DNA of 36,770 bases from Bacillus pseudomycoides (GCF_002582035.1 NZ_NUQE01000012.1:1-36770); one strand, 5' to 3'; positions 24,343 through 33,165 are shown, counted from the stretch's first letter. Program-made: numbers and translations. Notes: generated by a model from the sequence alone, not told the origin.

Positions 24343-25980
24343 ATGACCATTTTAACAGCACGCAATATTGAAAAAATCTATGGTGACCGTACTTTATTTA
24401 CATTACAAGCACTTGATATTCATGCACATGATCGCATTGGAATCGTTGGTGTAAATGGTGCAGGGAAATCAACGCTATTACAAATATTAAGTAAAGAAAT
24501 AGAACCTGATTGCGGAACAATTACTCATTATGATTCTATCGCCATCATTCCTCAATTCCATGAAGAGACATTGGAAACAGCTTCTTCCCTTTCAAAAGGA
24601 CAATGGGGAATTTCTCACGTTACACCGAATATGAGCGGCGGTGAACGCGGACGCTTAAAAATTGCTCATGCTCTTGAACAAGAAGCATCTATCTTGTTTG
24701 CTGATGAACCAACAAGTCATCTCGATATGTATGGCACAGAACAACTGGAGAAAGCATTACAATCTTATAAAGGAGCCATTCTTTTAATTTCTCATGACCG
24801 TTCCTTGTTAGACGCCATTTGCACAAAGATTATCGAAATTGAAGATGGTTCTGTTCGTGAATATAAAGGAAATTACACAAACTATCGTGAACAAAAAGAA
24901 CAGCAAAGGCAGCACCAGCAATCAGAATATGAGCAGTACACGAAAGAAAAACAGCGATTAGAAAAAGCAATTAGTTCTAGACAACAAAGGGCTTCTGGAA
25001 TGACAAAAATCCCAACACGATTTAGTTCCTCTGAATCTAAGCTATACAAATCAGGTGCAGCTTACAGTCAAGGAAATGTCCAAAAAGCCGCAAAAGCATT
25101 AGAAACAAGATTAGAGCAATTAGAAAAGAAAGAAAAGCCAGGGGAAATTGTGCAGGCAAAGTTTGATGCGCAGTACCACGCACCGATTCATAGTAAAACG
25201 GTTGTGCAGTTTAATAAGGTTACGAAAAAAGTCGGAAGCCGCACTCTCTTTCACAATATAAATGGAAGTATGGCTCCGAGTGCAAAGCTTGCTATTCTCG
25301 GAAAAAATGGGAGTGGAAAGACAACACTATTTCATATGATTCAAGCAAATGAACGAGGAATTCAGCTTTCGAAAAGCTGTAAAATTGGTTATTTTGAGCA
25401 AACATTAGCGATTCTGCAAAATAACAAAACCATTTTACAAAACGTTATGGAAGAAACACGCTATGAAGAATCATTTGTACGAACGATTCTTGCCCGTCTT
25501 CTCTTTCGAAGAGAAGATGTTCATAAACAAGTGAACGTATTAAGCGGCGGCGAACGTGTGAAGGTCGCGCTGGTTAAAATTTTCTTAGGAGACTACAATA
25601 TACTTCTTCTTGATGAACCGACAAACTATCTAGACCTTGCCACTCAAGAAGAACTAGAGCAAATGCTGCAAGATTATCCTGGTACTGTATTATTCATTAG
25701 TCATGACCGCACCTTTGTTCATAAAATTGCTGATCACATTTTACACCTAGATGAAGAAGCACCAAGGCTCTTTCAAGGGAATTATGAACAGTATACAAAG
25801 CGAACAGAACAAACTTCTATCAACCCAACAGAGCAGGAACTATTGCGCCTACAAACGAAACTAACAGAAGTAATCGGGCGCATTTCGATGCCAGGACGTC
25901 ATGATGATGTTATTCTTTTGGAAAATGAATACGAGCAATTGCTACGTCAAATTCAGGAATGTAAAATGCGCTTACTATAA
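24343..25980 (+). CDS. ABC-F ribosome-protection ATPase (VmlR/Vga-like)
   Basis: 545-aa protein with two ABC domains and no membrane segment. First domain: Walker A GVNGAGKST near residue 36, signature MSGGERGR, Walker B SILFADEPTSHLD. The charged linker (residues ~185-280, EQKEQQRQHQQSEYEQYTKE...) is the P-site tRNA interaction domain. Second domain: GKNGSGKTT, LSGGERVK, LLLDEPTNYLD. This is the antibiotic-resistance class that displaces pleuromutilin, lincosamide and streptogramin drugs from the ribosome. Which drugs apply here is not visible. SD GGGAGG 7 nt before ATG, sequestered in the leader terminator. Confidence 0.88.
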   Translation: MTILTARNIEKIYGDRTLFTLQALDIHAHDRIGIVGVNGAGKSTLLQILSKEIEPDCGTITHYDSIAIIPQFHEETLETASSLSKGQWGISHVTPNMSGGERGRLKIAHALEQEASILFADEPTSHLDMYGTEQLEKALQSYKGAILLISHDRSLLDAICTKIIEIEDGSVREYKGNYTNYREQKEQQRQHQQSEYEQYTKEKQRLEKAISSRQQRASGMTKIPTRFSSSESKLYKSGAAYSQGNVQKAAKALETRLEQLEKKEKPGEIVQAKFDAQYHAPIHSKTVVQFNKVTKKVGSRTLFHNINGSMAPSAKLAILGKNGSGKTTLFHMIQANERGIQLSKSCKIGYFEQTLAILQNNKTILQNVMEETRYEESFVRTILARLLFRREDVHKQVNVLSGGERVKVALVKIFLGDYNILLLDEPTNYLDLATQEELEQMLQDYPGTVLFISHDRTFVHKIADHILHLDEEAPRLFQGNYEQYTKRTEQTSINPTEQELLRLQTKLTEVIGRISMPGRHDDVILLENEYEQLLRQIQECKMRLL

Positions 25981-25987
25981 AAAAAAT

Positions 25988-26018
25988 AAAAAAAGGCAGA
26001 TTACACTGCCTTTTTCTT
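25988..26018. terminator. bidirectional terminator
   Basis: AAAAAGGCAG (25990-25999) pairs with CTGCCTTTTT (26006-26015). It serves the ABC-F gene and the opposing nitroreductase remnant. Confidence 0.9.
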
Positions 26019-26038
26019 TCATCTGAAATCATACATGA

Positions 26039-26310
26039 TTAAAATTTATTCCACGTTAACACATCATCAAGCGGAAGACGAACTTTTTCAAAACCAGCCT
26101 TAACTGCTTTACCTACACAAATTAACATAACAGGTTCAAGGTTTTCAGGGACATGAAAAGCTTCTACAAATTTCTGTGGGTGAAAACCGCCAATTGGTAC
26201 AGTATCAAAGCCTTTTGCTTTCGCAGCTAACATAAGCTGCATCGCTACTAAACCACCATCAATCATCGCCACGCGAGTAGCTTGTTCAACTAAAGCTCTC
26301 GTTAGTTCAA
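26039..26310 (-). pseudogene. nitroreductase, 5'-truncated
   Basis: Only the C-terminal part of a nitroreductase-fold protein remains: VAMIDGGLVAMQLMLAAKAKGFDTVPIGGFHPQKF ... LPLDDVLTWNKF. It matches the last third of YodC/YdgI-type enzymes (FMN- and NAD(P)H-dependent). The N-terminal two thirds and any start with an SD are missing. The frame can be followed upstream to about 26310, where the sequence changes into a block of small inverted repeats, probably the deletion or insertion scar. Confidence 0.8.
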
Positions 26311-26361
26311 GAAAAGTGTACCTCTCAGCAAAAAGCCAAAGGGTACACCTTTGTGTGCAAT
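26287..26361. repeat. inverted-repeat scar at the nitroreductase break
   Basis: AACTAAAGCTCTCGTTAGTT (26290-26309) is itself a partial palindrome. GTGTACC (26317-26323) and GGTACAC (26342-26348) are inverted, and CCAAAGG-GTACA-CCTTTG overlaps the latter. It looks like the end of a lost insertion element, but I cannot name it. From 26362 to 26528 I see only AT-rich sequence with no gene. Confidence 0.4.
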
Positions 26362-26528
26362 ATTTTTCTTTTCCTAACTGGTAATGCGTAAGCCTGTTAT
26401 ACGGTAGTTTGTTTATACTCTACGAATCATTTTTTTGTTTTTTCATTTTAAATTATTTAATTGAGTGTTATCTGCGATCTAAAAAGAGTTCGAATAAACG
26501 CAAAGTAAGACAATATCTTAAAGTTTGA

Positions 26529-27194
26529 TTAACAGTTTTTCTTATCCAATGACTTGTGTGAGCCGTCACAGTTGGGCTGCTTTTGAGATAACCCACAAGT
26601 ACAATCATTTAATCCCTTTCCATCGAGAATTTTCTGGATATATTTTTCAATCCTTGACTCTCGAGTTTTGGATTGTTTAGGTTGAGAAAAATAAAGAATG
26701 TATGCTCTTTGCCGCCCCGGTGTCAATGATTCAAAAGCAGTTTTAAAAGTAGGCATTTCACCGAATTTATTTTGAAGTTCTTCAGGAATTATGTATTCTT
26801 TATGCTCTTTCTTTTTCACTTCTAAGCCGGCTTTTTCAACTTCAATGGCTTCATAAATATAGGCTTTCAAGATGGTTTCCATTTCAACTATTTCTTGAAC
26901 ATTGGTGAACCGAATCTGGCGCCCCGCCTGTACATTCTCCGTTTGTTGGATTAGAATCCCCTGAGTATCCTGTAACAAGGCACCTTTATGAAACAGAAGC
27001 GCACAATATTCTTTAAATCCATGTATTAAAACTATGTTTTTTTTCTCAAACGTGTAACAAGGATGCATCCATTTAAATTCTTCGGTTAACTCACAGTCAA
27101 GAATGATATTTCTTAACTTCTCATATTCTTCCTTCCACTTCTCGGCTGCATTTAAAAATTCATCAACCTTAGGATTCATTTTACTATTTGTCAT
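26529..27194 (-). CDS. ydeI: YdeI-family protein with C-terminal CDGSH iron-sulfur motif
   Basis: 221 aa. The first ~195 residues match YdeI/DUF1801-type proteins (WKWHPCYTFEKKNIVLIHGFKEYCALLFHKGALLQD-like core; here KWMHPCYTFEKKNIVLIHGF), including the family tail GRQRAYILYFSQPKQSKTRESRIEKY. Then CTCGLSQKQPNCDGSHK fits the CDGSH consensus C-x-C-x2-S-x3-P-x-C-D-G-S-H, which binds a [2Fe-2S] cluster through three Cys and one His. Function of YdeI is unclear. ATG at 27194 follows AGAGGGG by 9 nt. A decayed copy of its 5' end lies immediately upstream. Confidence 0.85.
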   Translation of the reverse strand: MTNSKMNPKVDEFLNAAEKWKEEYEKLRNIILDCELTEEFKWMHPCYTFEKKNIVLIHGFKEYCALLFHKGALLQDTQGILIQQTENVQAGRQIRFTNVQEIVEMETILKAYIYEAIEVEKAGLEVKKKEHKEYIIPEELQNKFGEMPTFKTAFESLTPGRQRAYILYFSQPKQSKTRESRIEKYIQKILDGKGLNDCTCGLSQKQPNCDGSHKSLDKKNC

Positions 27195-27222
27195 CAAGGA
27201 ACACCCCTCTGCAATTTTACAA

Positions 27223-27320
27223 TCAGCTGACAGTCAAGAATGATTATTCTCAATTTCACTGATTCTTTCTGTCACTTTTTAGCTATATTTAAAAATTCAT
27301 CAATCTTGAATCATTTTTCC
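27223..27320 (-). pseudogene. decayed duplicate of the ydeI 5' end
   Basis: About 98 bp aligns with the beginning of ydeI (roughly 27091-27190): both contain CAGTCAAGAATGAT and ATTTAAAAATTCATCAA at matching spacing. Translated, traces such as DEFLNIAKK and ILDCQL remain, but stops and frameshifts intervene. It indicates an old tandem duplication of which only this end survives. From here to 27467 nothing else coding is seen. Confidence 0.65.
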
Positions 27321-27467
27321 AACTTAACATATATATTTTAGCGCCTAAAAAAAGGACCAAAAACAGACGTTTATGGAACCTTCTTAACGTACAATAAAGC
27401 CAAGTTTTTTAACTTAGAAATTCCTTAGCGTACGAAATTCGCGTTTTATTGGCGAGACTACTCTTCA

Positions 27468-27881
27468 TTATTTAAGAAGTAAATCAGCTAGTTTTTTCTT
27501 TGCCAGCCCCTCTACAAGCCATCTTTCCATTTCATCTCTTAATTCATATAAAGCTGAACATGTCGAAGGAGAAAAACACTCCTTACCATCTACATCAAGG
27601 AATCCTTTTGAATAAGGATCAGCTCTAATCGCATCATAAACCTCTACTAATGTAATTTCATTTGCTGCTCTAGCTAAATAATAACCGCCATCTCGGCCTT
27701 CTTTCGCTACAATTAATTCTGCTTTAACCAAATGAGTAAGGATTTTTCTTAAAAGGAGCGGCTTTGTTCCTAACTTTTCAGCCATAATTGCACTAGGGCA
27801 AATACCGTCATAATCTGCTAGTACTAATAAAGACTGCACAGCAAGCCCGAACTATTTCGTACTTGAAACCTTCTCTTTCAT
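27468..27881 (-). pseudogene. Rrf2-family regulator with internal TAG stop
   Basis: From ATG at 27881 the frame reads MKEKVSSTK, then TAG (27852-27854), then FGLAVQSLLVLADYDG... to the natural end KKLADLLLK (137 codons in all). Both sides fit one Rrf2 protein: the N-terminal winged helix (AIMAEKLGTKPLLLRKILTHLVKAELIVAKEGRDGGYYLAR) and the C-terminal part with Cys residues (KECFSPSTC). The stop replaces a residue just before helix 1. A restart at GTG 27839 lacks an SD. It may be YwnA-like in function; probably inactive, unless restarted. Confidence 0.6.
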
Positions 27882-27983
27882 TCGTTTTCACATCTCTATT
27901 AGTCTAAACGATTTCGTTTAAAAGACAACCTAAAGCCCATCAAGCAAGAATAAACGGATCGATATTATATCTTCATTCATACA

Positions 27984-28020
27984 AAAGGAACCCTTTCTCC
28001 TAATAGAAAAAAGGGTTCAC
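27984..28020 (-). terminator. terminator of the YbjQ-family gene
   Basis: On the minus strand GAACCCTTT pairs with AAAGGGTTC around a ~13-nt loop, followed by CCTTTTG. Confidence 0.75.
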
Positions 28021-28056
28021 ATATTATTAATCATAGGGTGCGCACAGCTGATTCTC

Positions 28057-28371
28057 TTATCGAACTCTAACCGCCGTTCCGCTTACAGCTACCATTAACA
28101 TGCCTTCACGAACTACTTCATAATCAACGTCAATACCAACAATTGCATTGGCACCTTTTTGCTTTGCAAGATTTCTCATTTCGTCCATTGCAATATCACG
28201 TGCTTCTTTTAACTTACTTTCATACGCACCGGAACGGCCACCAACCACATCGCGAACAGAAGCGAATAAATCACGAACAATATTAGCTCCCATAATTGCT
28301 TCGCCGTTTACGATATCAATATACTCTTCAATTTCTTTTCCTTGAATAGTAGAAGTTGTTGTTACGATCAT
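28057..28371 (-). CDS. YbjQ/UPF0145 family protein
   Basis: 104-aa soluble protein matching the YbjQ/UPF0145 family ([51 protein letters not shown]...), sometimes labelled heavy-metal-binding domain. The family forms ring-shaped oligomers with unknown function. No cysteine is present, so metal binding via thiols is unlikely. A strong AGGAGG lies 9 nt before ATG. Single gene. Confidence 0.9.
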   Translation of the reverse strand: MIVTTTSTIQGKEIEEYIDIVNGEAIMGANIVRDLFASVRDVVGGRSGAYESKLKEARDIAMDEMRNLAKQKGANAIVGIDVDYEVVREGMLMVAVSGTAVRVR

Positions 28372-28532
28372 AATATATGTCCTCCTATGTATTTAAACTT
28401 GTAGCCCTATTTATAGAGTACCCGAAATTCATACAATCACATAACACAAACACTTTTTCAGTGTGTATAAAAATATACGATTCGGTATGAACCTTACATT
28501 TAAATAAAATTCACACCAGAACCTACTTAACT

Positions 28533-28865
28533 TCAATTTGCACAATGCTGTCCGTTAATATAATACGCTGATTCTGAGAAAATTGTAAACACAACCTCTA
28601 CTTCAGGAAGCCCAAAATCCATTATATATGTGGTAAGCGCCTGAGCAAATCGATCACGAACTTCTTGTCCACGTTCGAACCATTTCACCTCAATAAGAGG
28701 GAAAGCCTCTGTTTCTTCTCCACTACATACAAACGTGGAGTTTGGTAGTTCTAATGTAAAATTATCCGTACCACATTCACAAATCTCTGCAAGCTCTTCT
28801 ACTAATGGTTTACTTATACTCTTTAATTGCTCAGTAGTAATTCCACGAAATACAATATGCGGCAA
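28533..28865 (-). CDS. DUF1904 family protein
   Basis: 110-aa protein of the DUF1904 family: MPHIVFRGITTEQLKSISKPLVEELAEICECGTDNFTLELPNSTFV ... FFTIFSESAYYINGQHC-type ending. Tautomerase-like fold is suggested by the N-terminal MPHI and VFR strand, but activity is not established. The start is TTG at 28865, 7 nt after GGAGG; a frame up to 28919 is unsupported. Confidence 0.85.
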   Translation of the reverse strand: MPHIVFRGITTEQLKSISKPLVEELAEICECGTDNFTLELPNSTFVCSGEETEAFPLIEVKWFERGQEVRDRFAQALTTYIMDFGLPEVEVVFTIFSESAYYINGQHCAN

Positions 28866-28952
28866 GTGAATCCCTCCGTTACATGGCTTTATTCTATATT
28901 TCCCCACATCATAGCACATTTTATTTTACTGCACCATAATGTATGATCCCTC

Positions 28953-29087
28953 TCAAATTGCCCCCTTTTCTTCTAACTCCAAAATAACTAAATTACACTG
29001 TAATAATGATTTCATGCTTTTCTTTTGATTTTCTATACCCTTCGCCTTAAAATAATTTACAAGATTTATTCCTGCTTTCTTACACAT
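28953..29087 (-). CDS. possible small ORF, 44 aa
   Basis: ATG at 29087 to TGA at 28953 reads MCKKAGINLVNYFKAKGIEN ... LVILELEEKGAI, lysine-rich and amphipathic. No SD is visible and no family is recognised. It may be a real small gene, a fragment, or chance. It lies in the gap before zwf. Confidence 0.25.
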   Translation of the reverse strand: MCKKAGINLVNYFKAKGIENQKKSMKSLLQCNLVILELEEKGAI

Positions 29088-29170
29088 ACTTAAAAGTAGG
29101 AGACTTCTTTCAAATTGTGTTAAAATCTTCTGAGATACTATTTATACATTAATAAAGGTGAGGGTGCCCA

Positions 29171-30676
29171 GTGAACAAGAACGACAATACATATTGCACT
29201 ATGGTTATATTTGGAGCGACAGGAGATTTAGCGAAGAGAAAATTATTCCCTTCTATCTATAGCCTATATAAAAAAGGGCAGCTCTCTAAAAATTTTGCTG
29301 TTGTTGGTGTAGCAAGACGTGAATGGAGTGATGATGTATTTCGTGAAAATGTATTCTCCTCTATTCAAGAGTCAAAAGTTAAACCCGGGGATGATTTAGA
29401 TGAATTTTTAACTCATTTCCGATACCTGGCGTTTGATGTTACGAATACTGATTCGTACCAAGATTTGAATGCATTACTTACTAACCTAGAAGAACAATTC
29501 GATATTCCAGGAAACAGAATGTTCTATATGGCAATGGCTCCTGAATTTTTCGGAACAATCGCTTCTTACTTGAAATCAGAAGGTGTGACAAACGCAAACG
29601 GTTGGAATCGATTGATTATTGAAAAGCCTTTTGGACATGACTTTCCATCCGCACAAAAATTAAACGAAGAACTTCGTCACGCATTTGCGGAAGATGAGAT
29701 TTATCGTATTGACCATTATCTAGGAAAAGAAATGGTTCAAAATATTGGTGTCATTCGTTTTGCAAATGCAATATTTGAATCATTGTGGAATAATAAATAC
29801 ATCTCTAATATTCAAATTACATCTAGTGAATCTTTAGGTGTAGAGGATCGCGGAGGTTACTATGATAATTCCGGCGCTTTAAGAGACATGGTACAAAATC
29901 ATATGTTACAAATGGTTGCTTTGCTGGCAATGGAACCGCCAATTCGTTTAACAACAGAAGAAATCCGAAGCGAAAAAATTAAAGCATTGCGCGCACTTCG
30001 ACCAATAGCAGTAGAAGAAGTTGATCAATATTTTGTACGTAGTCAGTATGGTCCGGGACTAATCAATGGAAAAGAAGTTCCTGGGTACCGAAGCGAAAGT
30101 AAAGTAGATCCAAATTCAAGAACGGAAACATTTGTGGCGGGTAAATTATTAATAGACAATTTCCGCTGGGCAGGTGTGCCAATCTACATTCGCACAGGTA
30201 AACGCATGCAAGAAAAATCAACAAAAATCGTTATTCAGTTTAAGGAATTGCCGATGAATTTGTATTCTAAATCAGAAAACAACGTTCATCCGAACTTACT
30301 TATTATTCATATTCAGCCGGATGAGGGAATTTCTCTTGTTTTAAACGGTAAGAAAATCGGTACTTCTGAAAAGACAACACCATTTAAACTTGATTACTGC
30401 AATGACTGCGTGGACGGGGTAAATACACCAGAAGCTTATGAGAAACTCCTATATGATGCAATTCAAGGCGATGCAACAAACTTTACTCACTGGGATGAAG
30501 TAGCGTTATCATGGAAATTTGTTGATGTGATTTCTAAAGCATGGAAACAGGATGTATCAACCGATTTACTTACTTACGAATCAGGATCAATGGGACCTCA
30601 AGCTTCTGATGATCTGCTTGCGGAAAACGGCTTCCAGTGGTGGCCAATTTCAGATGATGGTGACTACTCAATCTAA
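29171..30676 (+). CDS. zwf: glucose-6-phosphate 1-dehydrogenase
   Basis: 501-aa enzyme that oxidises glucose 6-phosphate to 6-phosphogluconolactone with NADP+, the entry to the oxidative pentose phosphate pathway. Seen: the nucleotide-binding GATGDLAKRKLFP at residue 15 and the catalytic RIDHYLGKE near residue 175. The start is GTG at 29171, after AAGGTGAGGG. A cyclase-family gene follows after 28 bp and gnd is convergent; 6-phosphogluconolactonase is not in the window. Confidence 0.97.
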   Translation: MNKNDNTYCTMVIFGATGDLAKRKLFPSIYSLYKKGQLSKNFAVVGVARREWSDDVFRENVFSSIQESKVKPGDDLDEFLTHFRYLAFDVTNTDSYQDLNALLTNLEEQFDIPGNRMFYMAMAPEFFGTIASYLKSEGVTNANGWNRLIIEKPFGHDFPSAQKLNEELRHAFAEDEIYRIDHYLGKEMVQNIGVIRFANAIFESLWNNKYISNIQITSSESLGVEDRGGYYDNSGALRDMVQNHMLQMVALLAMEPPIRLTTEEIRSEKIKALRALRPIAVEEVDQYFVRSQYGPGLINGKEVPGYRSESKVDPNSRTETFVAGKLLIDNFRWAGVPIYIRTGKRMQEKSTKIVIQFKELPMNLYSKSENNVHPNLLIIHIQPDEGISLVLNGKKIGTSEKTTPFKLDYCNDCVDGVNTPEAYEKLLYDAIQGDATNFTHWDEVALSWKFVDVISKAWKQDVSTDLLTYESGSMGPQASDDLLAENGFQWWPISDDGDYSI

Positions 30677-30704
30677 TCATAGCAAAAGCGAAAGGAGAAT
30701 TTTT

Positions 30705-31316
30705 ATGAAAAAAGTATATGACATTACAGTACCTATTTACGAAGGAATGCCGGTATATAAAAATAAACCAGAAAAGCAGCCTCAACTTTCAAAAGTTACA
30801 AACGGTCATGTAACAGAATCCACATTAAAAATGGATGCTCATACAGGAACTCATATTGATGCGCCTTTGCATATGATAAATGACGGAGACACGTTTGAAA
30901 CGCTTGATATCGAGAAATTAATAGGCGAAGCAAAGGTTTTTGACCTGACACATGTTGAAGGTGGCATTACTGCTGAAGACCTGAAAGATTTCGATATTCA
31001 AAAAGGGGATTTTGTCTTATTTAAAACAAAGAACTCCTCTGATGAGGGATTTAACTTTGATTTTATTTATTTAGCTGAAAGCGGTGCGAAACTGCTTGCT
31101 GAAAAAGGCATTCGCGGTGTCGGTATTGATGCATTAGGTGTTGAACGTGCACAAGAAGGTCACCCAACCCATAAAACACTATTTGCACACGATATTATTG
31201 TAATCGAAGGATTAACATTTAAAGAAGTAGAAGCAGGAACATACTTTATGGTCGCAGCTCCATTAAAACTAATGGGTACAGATGCAGCACCAGCGCGTGT
31301 GTTATTGTTTCAATAA
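30705..31316 (+). CDS. cyclase family protein (kynurenine formamidase-like)
   Basis: 203-aa metal-dependent hydrolase of the cyclase/KynB family. The signature DAHTGTHIDAPLHM (HxGTHxDAP) near residue 45 holds the zinc ligands; VGIDALGVERAQEGHPTHKTLF later holds the other conserved residues. KynB hydrolyses N-formylkynurenine, but many members act on other amides or lactones, and no tryptophan genes are nearby. Pairing with zwf raises the idea that it acts on a sugar lactone; speculation. AAAGGAG 7 nt before ATG. Confidence 0.85.
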   Translation: MKKVYDITVPIYEGMPVYKNKPEKQPQLSKVTNGHVTESTLKMDAHTGTHIDAPLHMINDGDTFETLDIEKLIGEAKVFDLTHVEGGITAEDLKDFDIQKGDFVLFKTKNSSDEGFNFDFIYLAESGAKLLAEKGIRGVGIDALGVERAQEGHPTHKTLFAHDIIVIEGLTFKEVEAGTYFMVAAPLKLMGTDAAPARVLLFQ

Positions 31317-31356
31317 AAAAATGGGCCAAGATTGATATCTTGGTCCATTTTTTATT
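31314..31356 (+). terminator. terminator of the zwf-cyclase unit
   Basis: AAAATGGGCCAAGAT pairs with ATCTTGGTCCATTTT, then TTTATTTT. A bcr1-like repeat follows immediately. Confidence 0.9.
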
Positions 31357-31360
31357 TTAT

Positions 31361-31506
31361 CCCGCATTAACGGGCAGTAATACTCCCACCTCAAAATTCG
31401 ATGAAAGCAAAGAAGTTAGGTGGGAGATAAACTGCCCGTAAAAGCCCGATTGGTTCAACTAATAATCAGTGGGGATGAAGACCCCCCCCACTGATTAAAG
31501 TTTCAC
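31361..31506 (-). repeat. bcr1-like repeat, plain form
   Basis: A 146-bp copy with exact TTTAT on both sides (31356-31360, 31507-31511). The apical stem is quite different in sequence but pairs over 11 bp (AATCAGTGGGG with CCCCACTGATT). Arms ACGGGCAGT and ACTGCCCGT pair. No nested module. It lies between convergent genes, 5 bp after the gnd stop. Confidence 0.92.
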
Positions 31507-31516
31507 TTTATCCCAC

Positions 31517-32926
31517 TTATATCCATTTTGTATGGAATGTACCTTCTTTATCCACGCGTTTATACGTATGTGCTCCAAAATAATCGCGCTGTGCTTGTAA
31601 CAAGTTTGCAGGCAATGTTGCAGTACGATAGCTGTCATAGTAAGAAATTGCTGCTGAAAATGCAGGTACCGCTATACCTTGTTGTACAGCCAATGAAATG
31701 ATTTTGCGTAATCCGCCTTGGTATGACTCCACAATCTCTTTAAAGTATGGGTCAAGTAAAAGGTTCGGTAAGTCAGTGTTATTCTCATAAGCCTCTTTAA
31801 TGTTTTGTAAGAAGGCTGCACGAATAATACATCCGCCTCTCCAAAGCATAGAAATGCTGCCAAAATCAAGATTCCAGTCATATTCCTCAGAAGCTGCCTT
31901 CAATTGAGTAAATCCTTGCGCATAAGAACAAATTTTACTCATATACAGAGCTTGACGTACTGCTTCGATTAATTCTGCTTTTTCAATTCCAAGTGCTGGT
32001 TTGTCTTTAGGGCCAGATAAAACTTTGCTTGCGTTCACACGCTCTTCTTTTAAAGCAGAAATACAACGCGCAAATACAGATTCCGTGATAATCGGAAGAG
32101 AAATACCTAAATCAAGCGCACTTTGGCTTGTCCATTTCCCTGTGCCCTTTTGTCCCGCAGTATCAAGAATAACATCCACTAATGGCTTTCCAGTTTCCTC
32201 ATCTTTCTTCGTGAAAATATCTGCTGTAATCTCGATTAAGTAGCTGTTCAGTTCGCCCTTATTCCATTCAGCAAATATTTCGTGAAACTCTTCTGCAGTC
32301 AGATCAAGTGTTTGTTTCAAGAAGAAATATGCTTCACAAATTAACTGCATATCTCCATACTCAATACCGTTGTGTACCATCTTTACATAGTGACCTGCTC
32401 CATTAGGCCCGATATAAGAACAGCAAGCTTCACCATTCACTTTTGCAGAAATATTTTCAAGCATATCCTTCACTTTTTCATATGCATCCTTCTGTCCGCC
32501 CGGCATAATAGAAGGTCCCTTCAACGCACCCTCTTCTCCGCCTGACACACCTGCACCAATGAAATTGATTCCTTCTTCAGCAAGACGTTTGTTGCGGCGA
32601 ATTGTATCACCAAAGTATGTATTGCCGCCGTCAATTAAAATATCACCTTTATCGAGGTGAGGAAGCAGAGAATCAATTGCCTTATCTGTAATTTCCCCTG
32701 CATTAACCATTAATAAAATCTTTCTAGGTGATTCAAGTGAGTTAACAAACTCTTCAACCATATGAGTACCAACTAAGTTTTTACCACTGTTTTCCTCAAT
32801 GATTTCATTTACTTTTTCCTCTGAAATATCATATAGGGCAACAGAATACCCTTTACTTTCAAAGTTAAGTGCAAGGCTTTTTCCCATAACGCCCACACCA
32901 ACAACTCCAATTTGTTGCTTTGGCAT
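31517..32926 (-). CDS. gnd: 6-phosphogluconate dehydrogenase (decarboxylating, NADP-type)
   Basis: 469-aa enzyme converting 6-phosphogluconate to ribulose 5-phosphate and CO2. Seen: Rossmann [23 protein letters not shown], and the signature [17 protein letters not shown] near residue 255. The length fits the long NADP-dependent form (GndA/Gnd). ATG follows AAAGGA by 10 nt. Convergent with zwf-cyclase, so the pathway genes are clustered but not co-transcribed. A perfect palindrome TATACTATAGTATA lies 36 bp upstream. Confidence 0.97.
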   Translation of the reverse strand: MPKQQIGVVGVGVMGKSLALNFESKGYSVALYDISEEKVNEIIEENSGKNLVGTHMVEEFVNSLESPRKILLMVNAGEITDKAIDSLLPHLDKGDILIDGGNTYFGDTIRRNKRLAEEGINFIGAGVSGGEEGALKGPSIMPGGQKDAYEKVKDMLENISAKVNGEACCSYIGPNGAGHYVKMVHNGIEYGDMQLICEAYFFLKQTLDLTAEEFHEIFAEWNKGELNSYLIEITADIFTKKDEETGKPLVDVILDTAGQKGTGKWTSQSALDLGISLPIITESVFARCISALKEERVNASKVLSGPKDKPALGIEKAELIEAVRQALYMSKICSYAQGFTQLKAASEEYDWNLDFGSISMLWRGGCIIRAAFLQNIKEAYENNTDLPNLLLDPYFKEIVESYQGGLRKIISLAVQQGIAVPAFSAAISYYDSYRTATLPANLLQAQRDYFGAHTYKRVDKEGTFHTKWI

Positions 32927-32961
32927 ATTTCATCGTTCCTTTCTATGTATGCTACTTTGTC

Positions 32962-32975
32962 TATACTATAGTATA
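32962..32975 (-). promoter_or_regulatory. palindrome in the gnd promoter region
   Basis: TATACTATAGTATA is perfectly self-complementary and contains TATACT/TATAGT, either of which could be the -10. Whether it is an operator is not known. 32980-33110 holds no gene that I can support. Confidence 0.35.
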
Positions 32976-33109
32976 TAAACCTAAAGTAAAACTTTAATCA
33001 AGTAATTCATATTGTTAATTGTAATATGGGGTTCAGCAGCGGCGTATGCAAAACCATGTCATAAAGACATGACAATGTTTTTTTCTTTTTAAAGTATCGC
33101 CAAAATGAA

Positions 33110-33165
33110 CAAAAAACCTAGCTATTCAATATTAAAAATAAAGAAATGAATAACTAGGTTTTTTA
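33110..33165. terminator. terminator of the P450 gene
   Basis: AAAAAACCTAGCTATTCA pairs with TGAATAACTAGGTTTTTT (one mismatch) around a ~18-nt loop. T runs on both strands. Confidence 0.85.

Noticed and set aside
17722-27881. TAG read as a sense codon, from two in-frame TAG interruptions
   Set aside because: TAG is a normal stop elsewhere here (e.g. the acetyltransferase and the YvlD-like gene), and one of the two genes also has a frameshift, so decay is simpler.
33053-33071. Short hairpin CATGTC-ATAAA-GACATG upstream of gnd
   Set aside because: Too short and isolated, with no gene or T run in the right place to assign a role.
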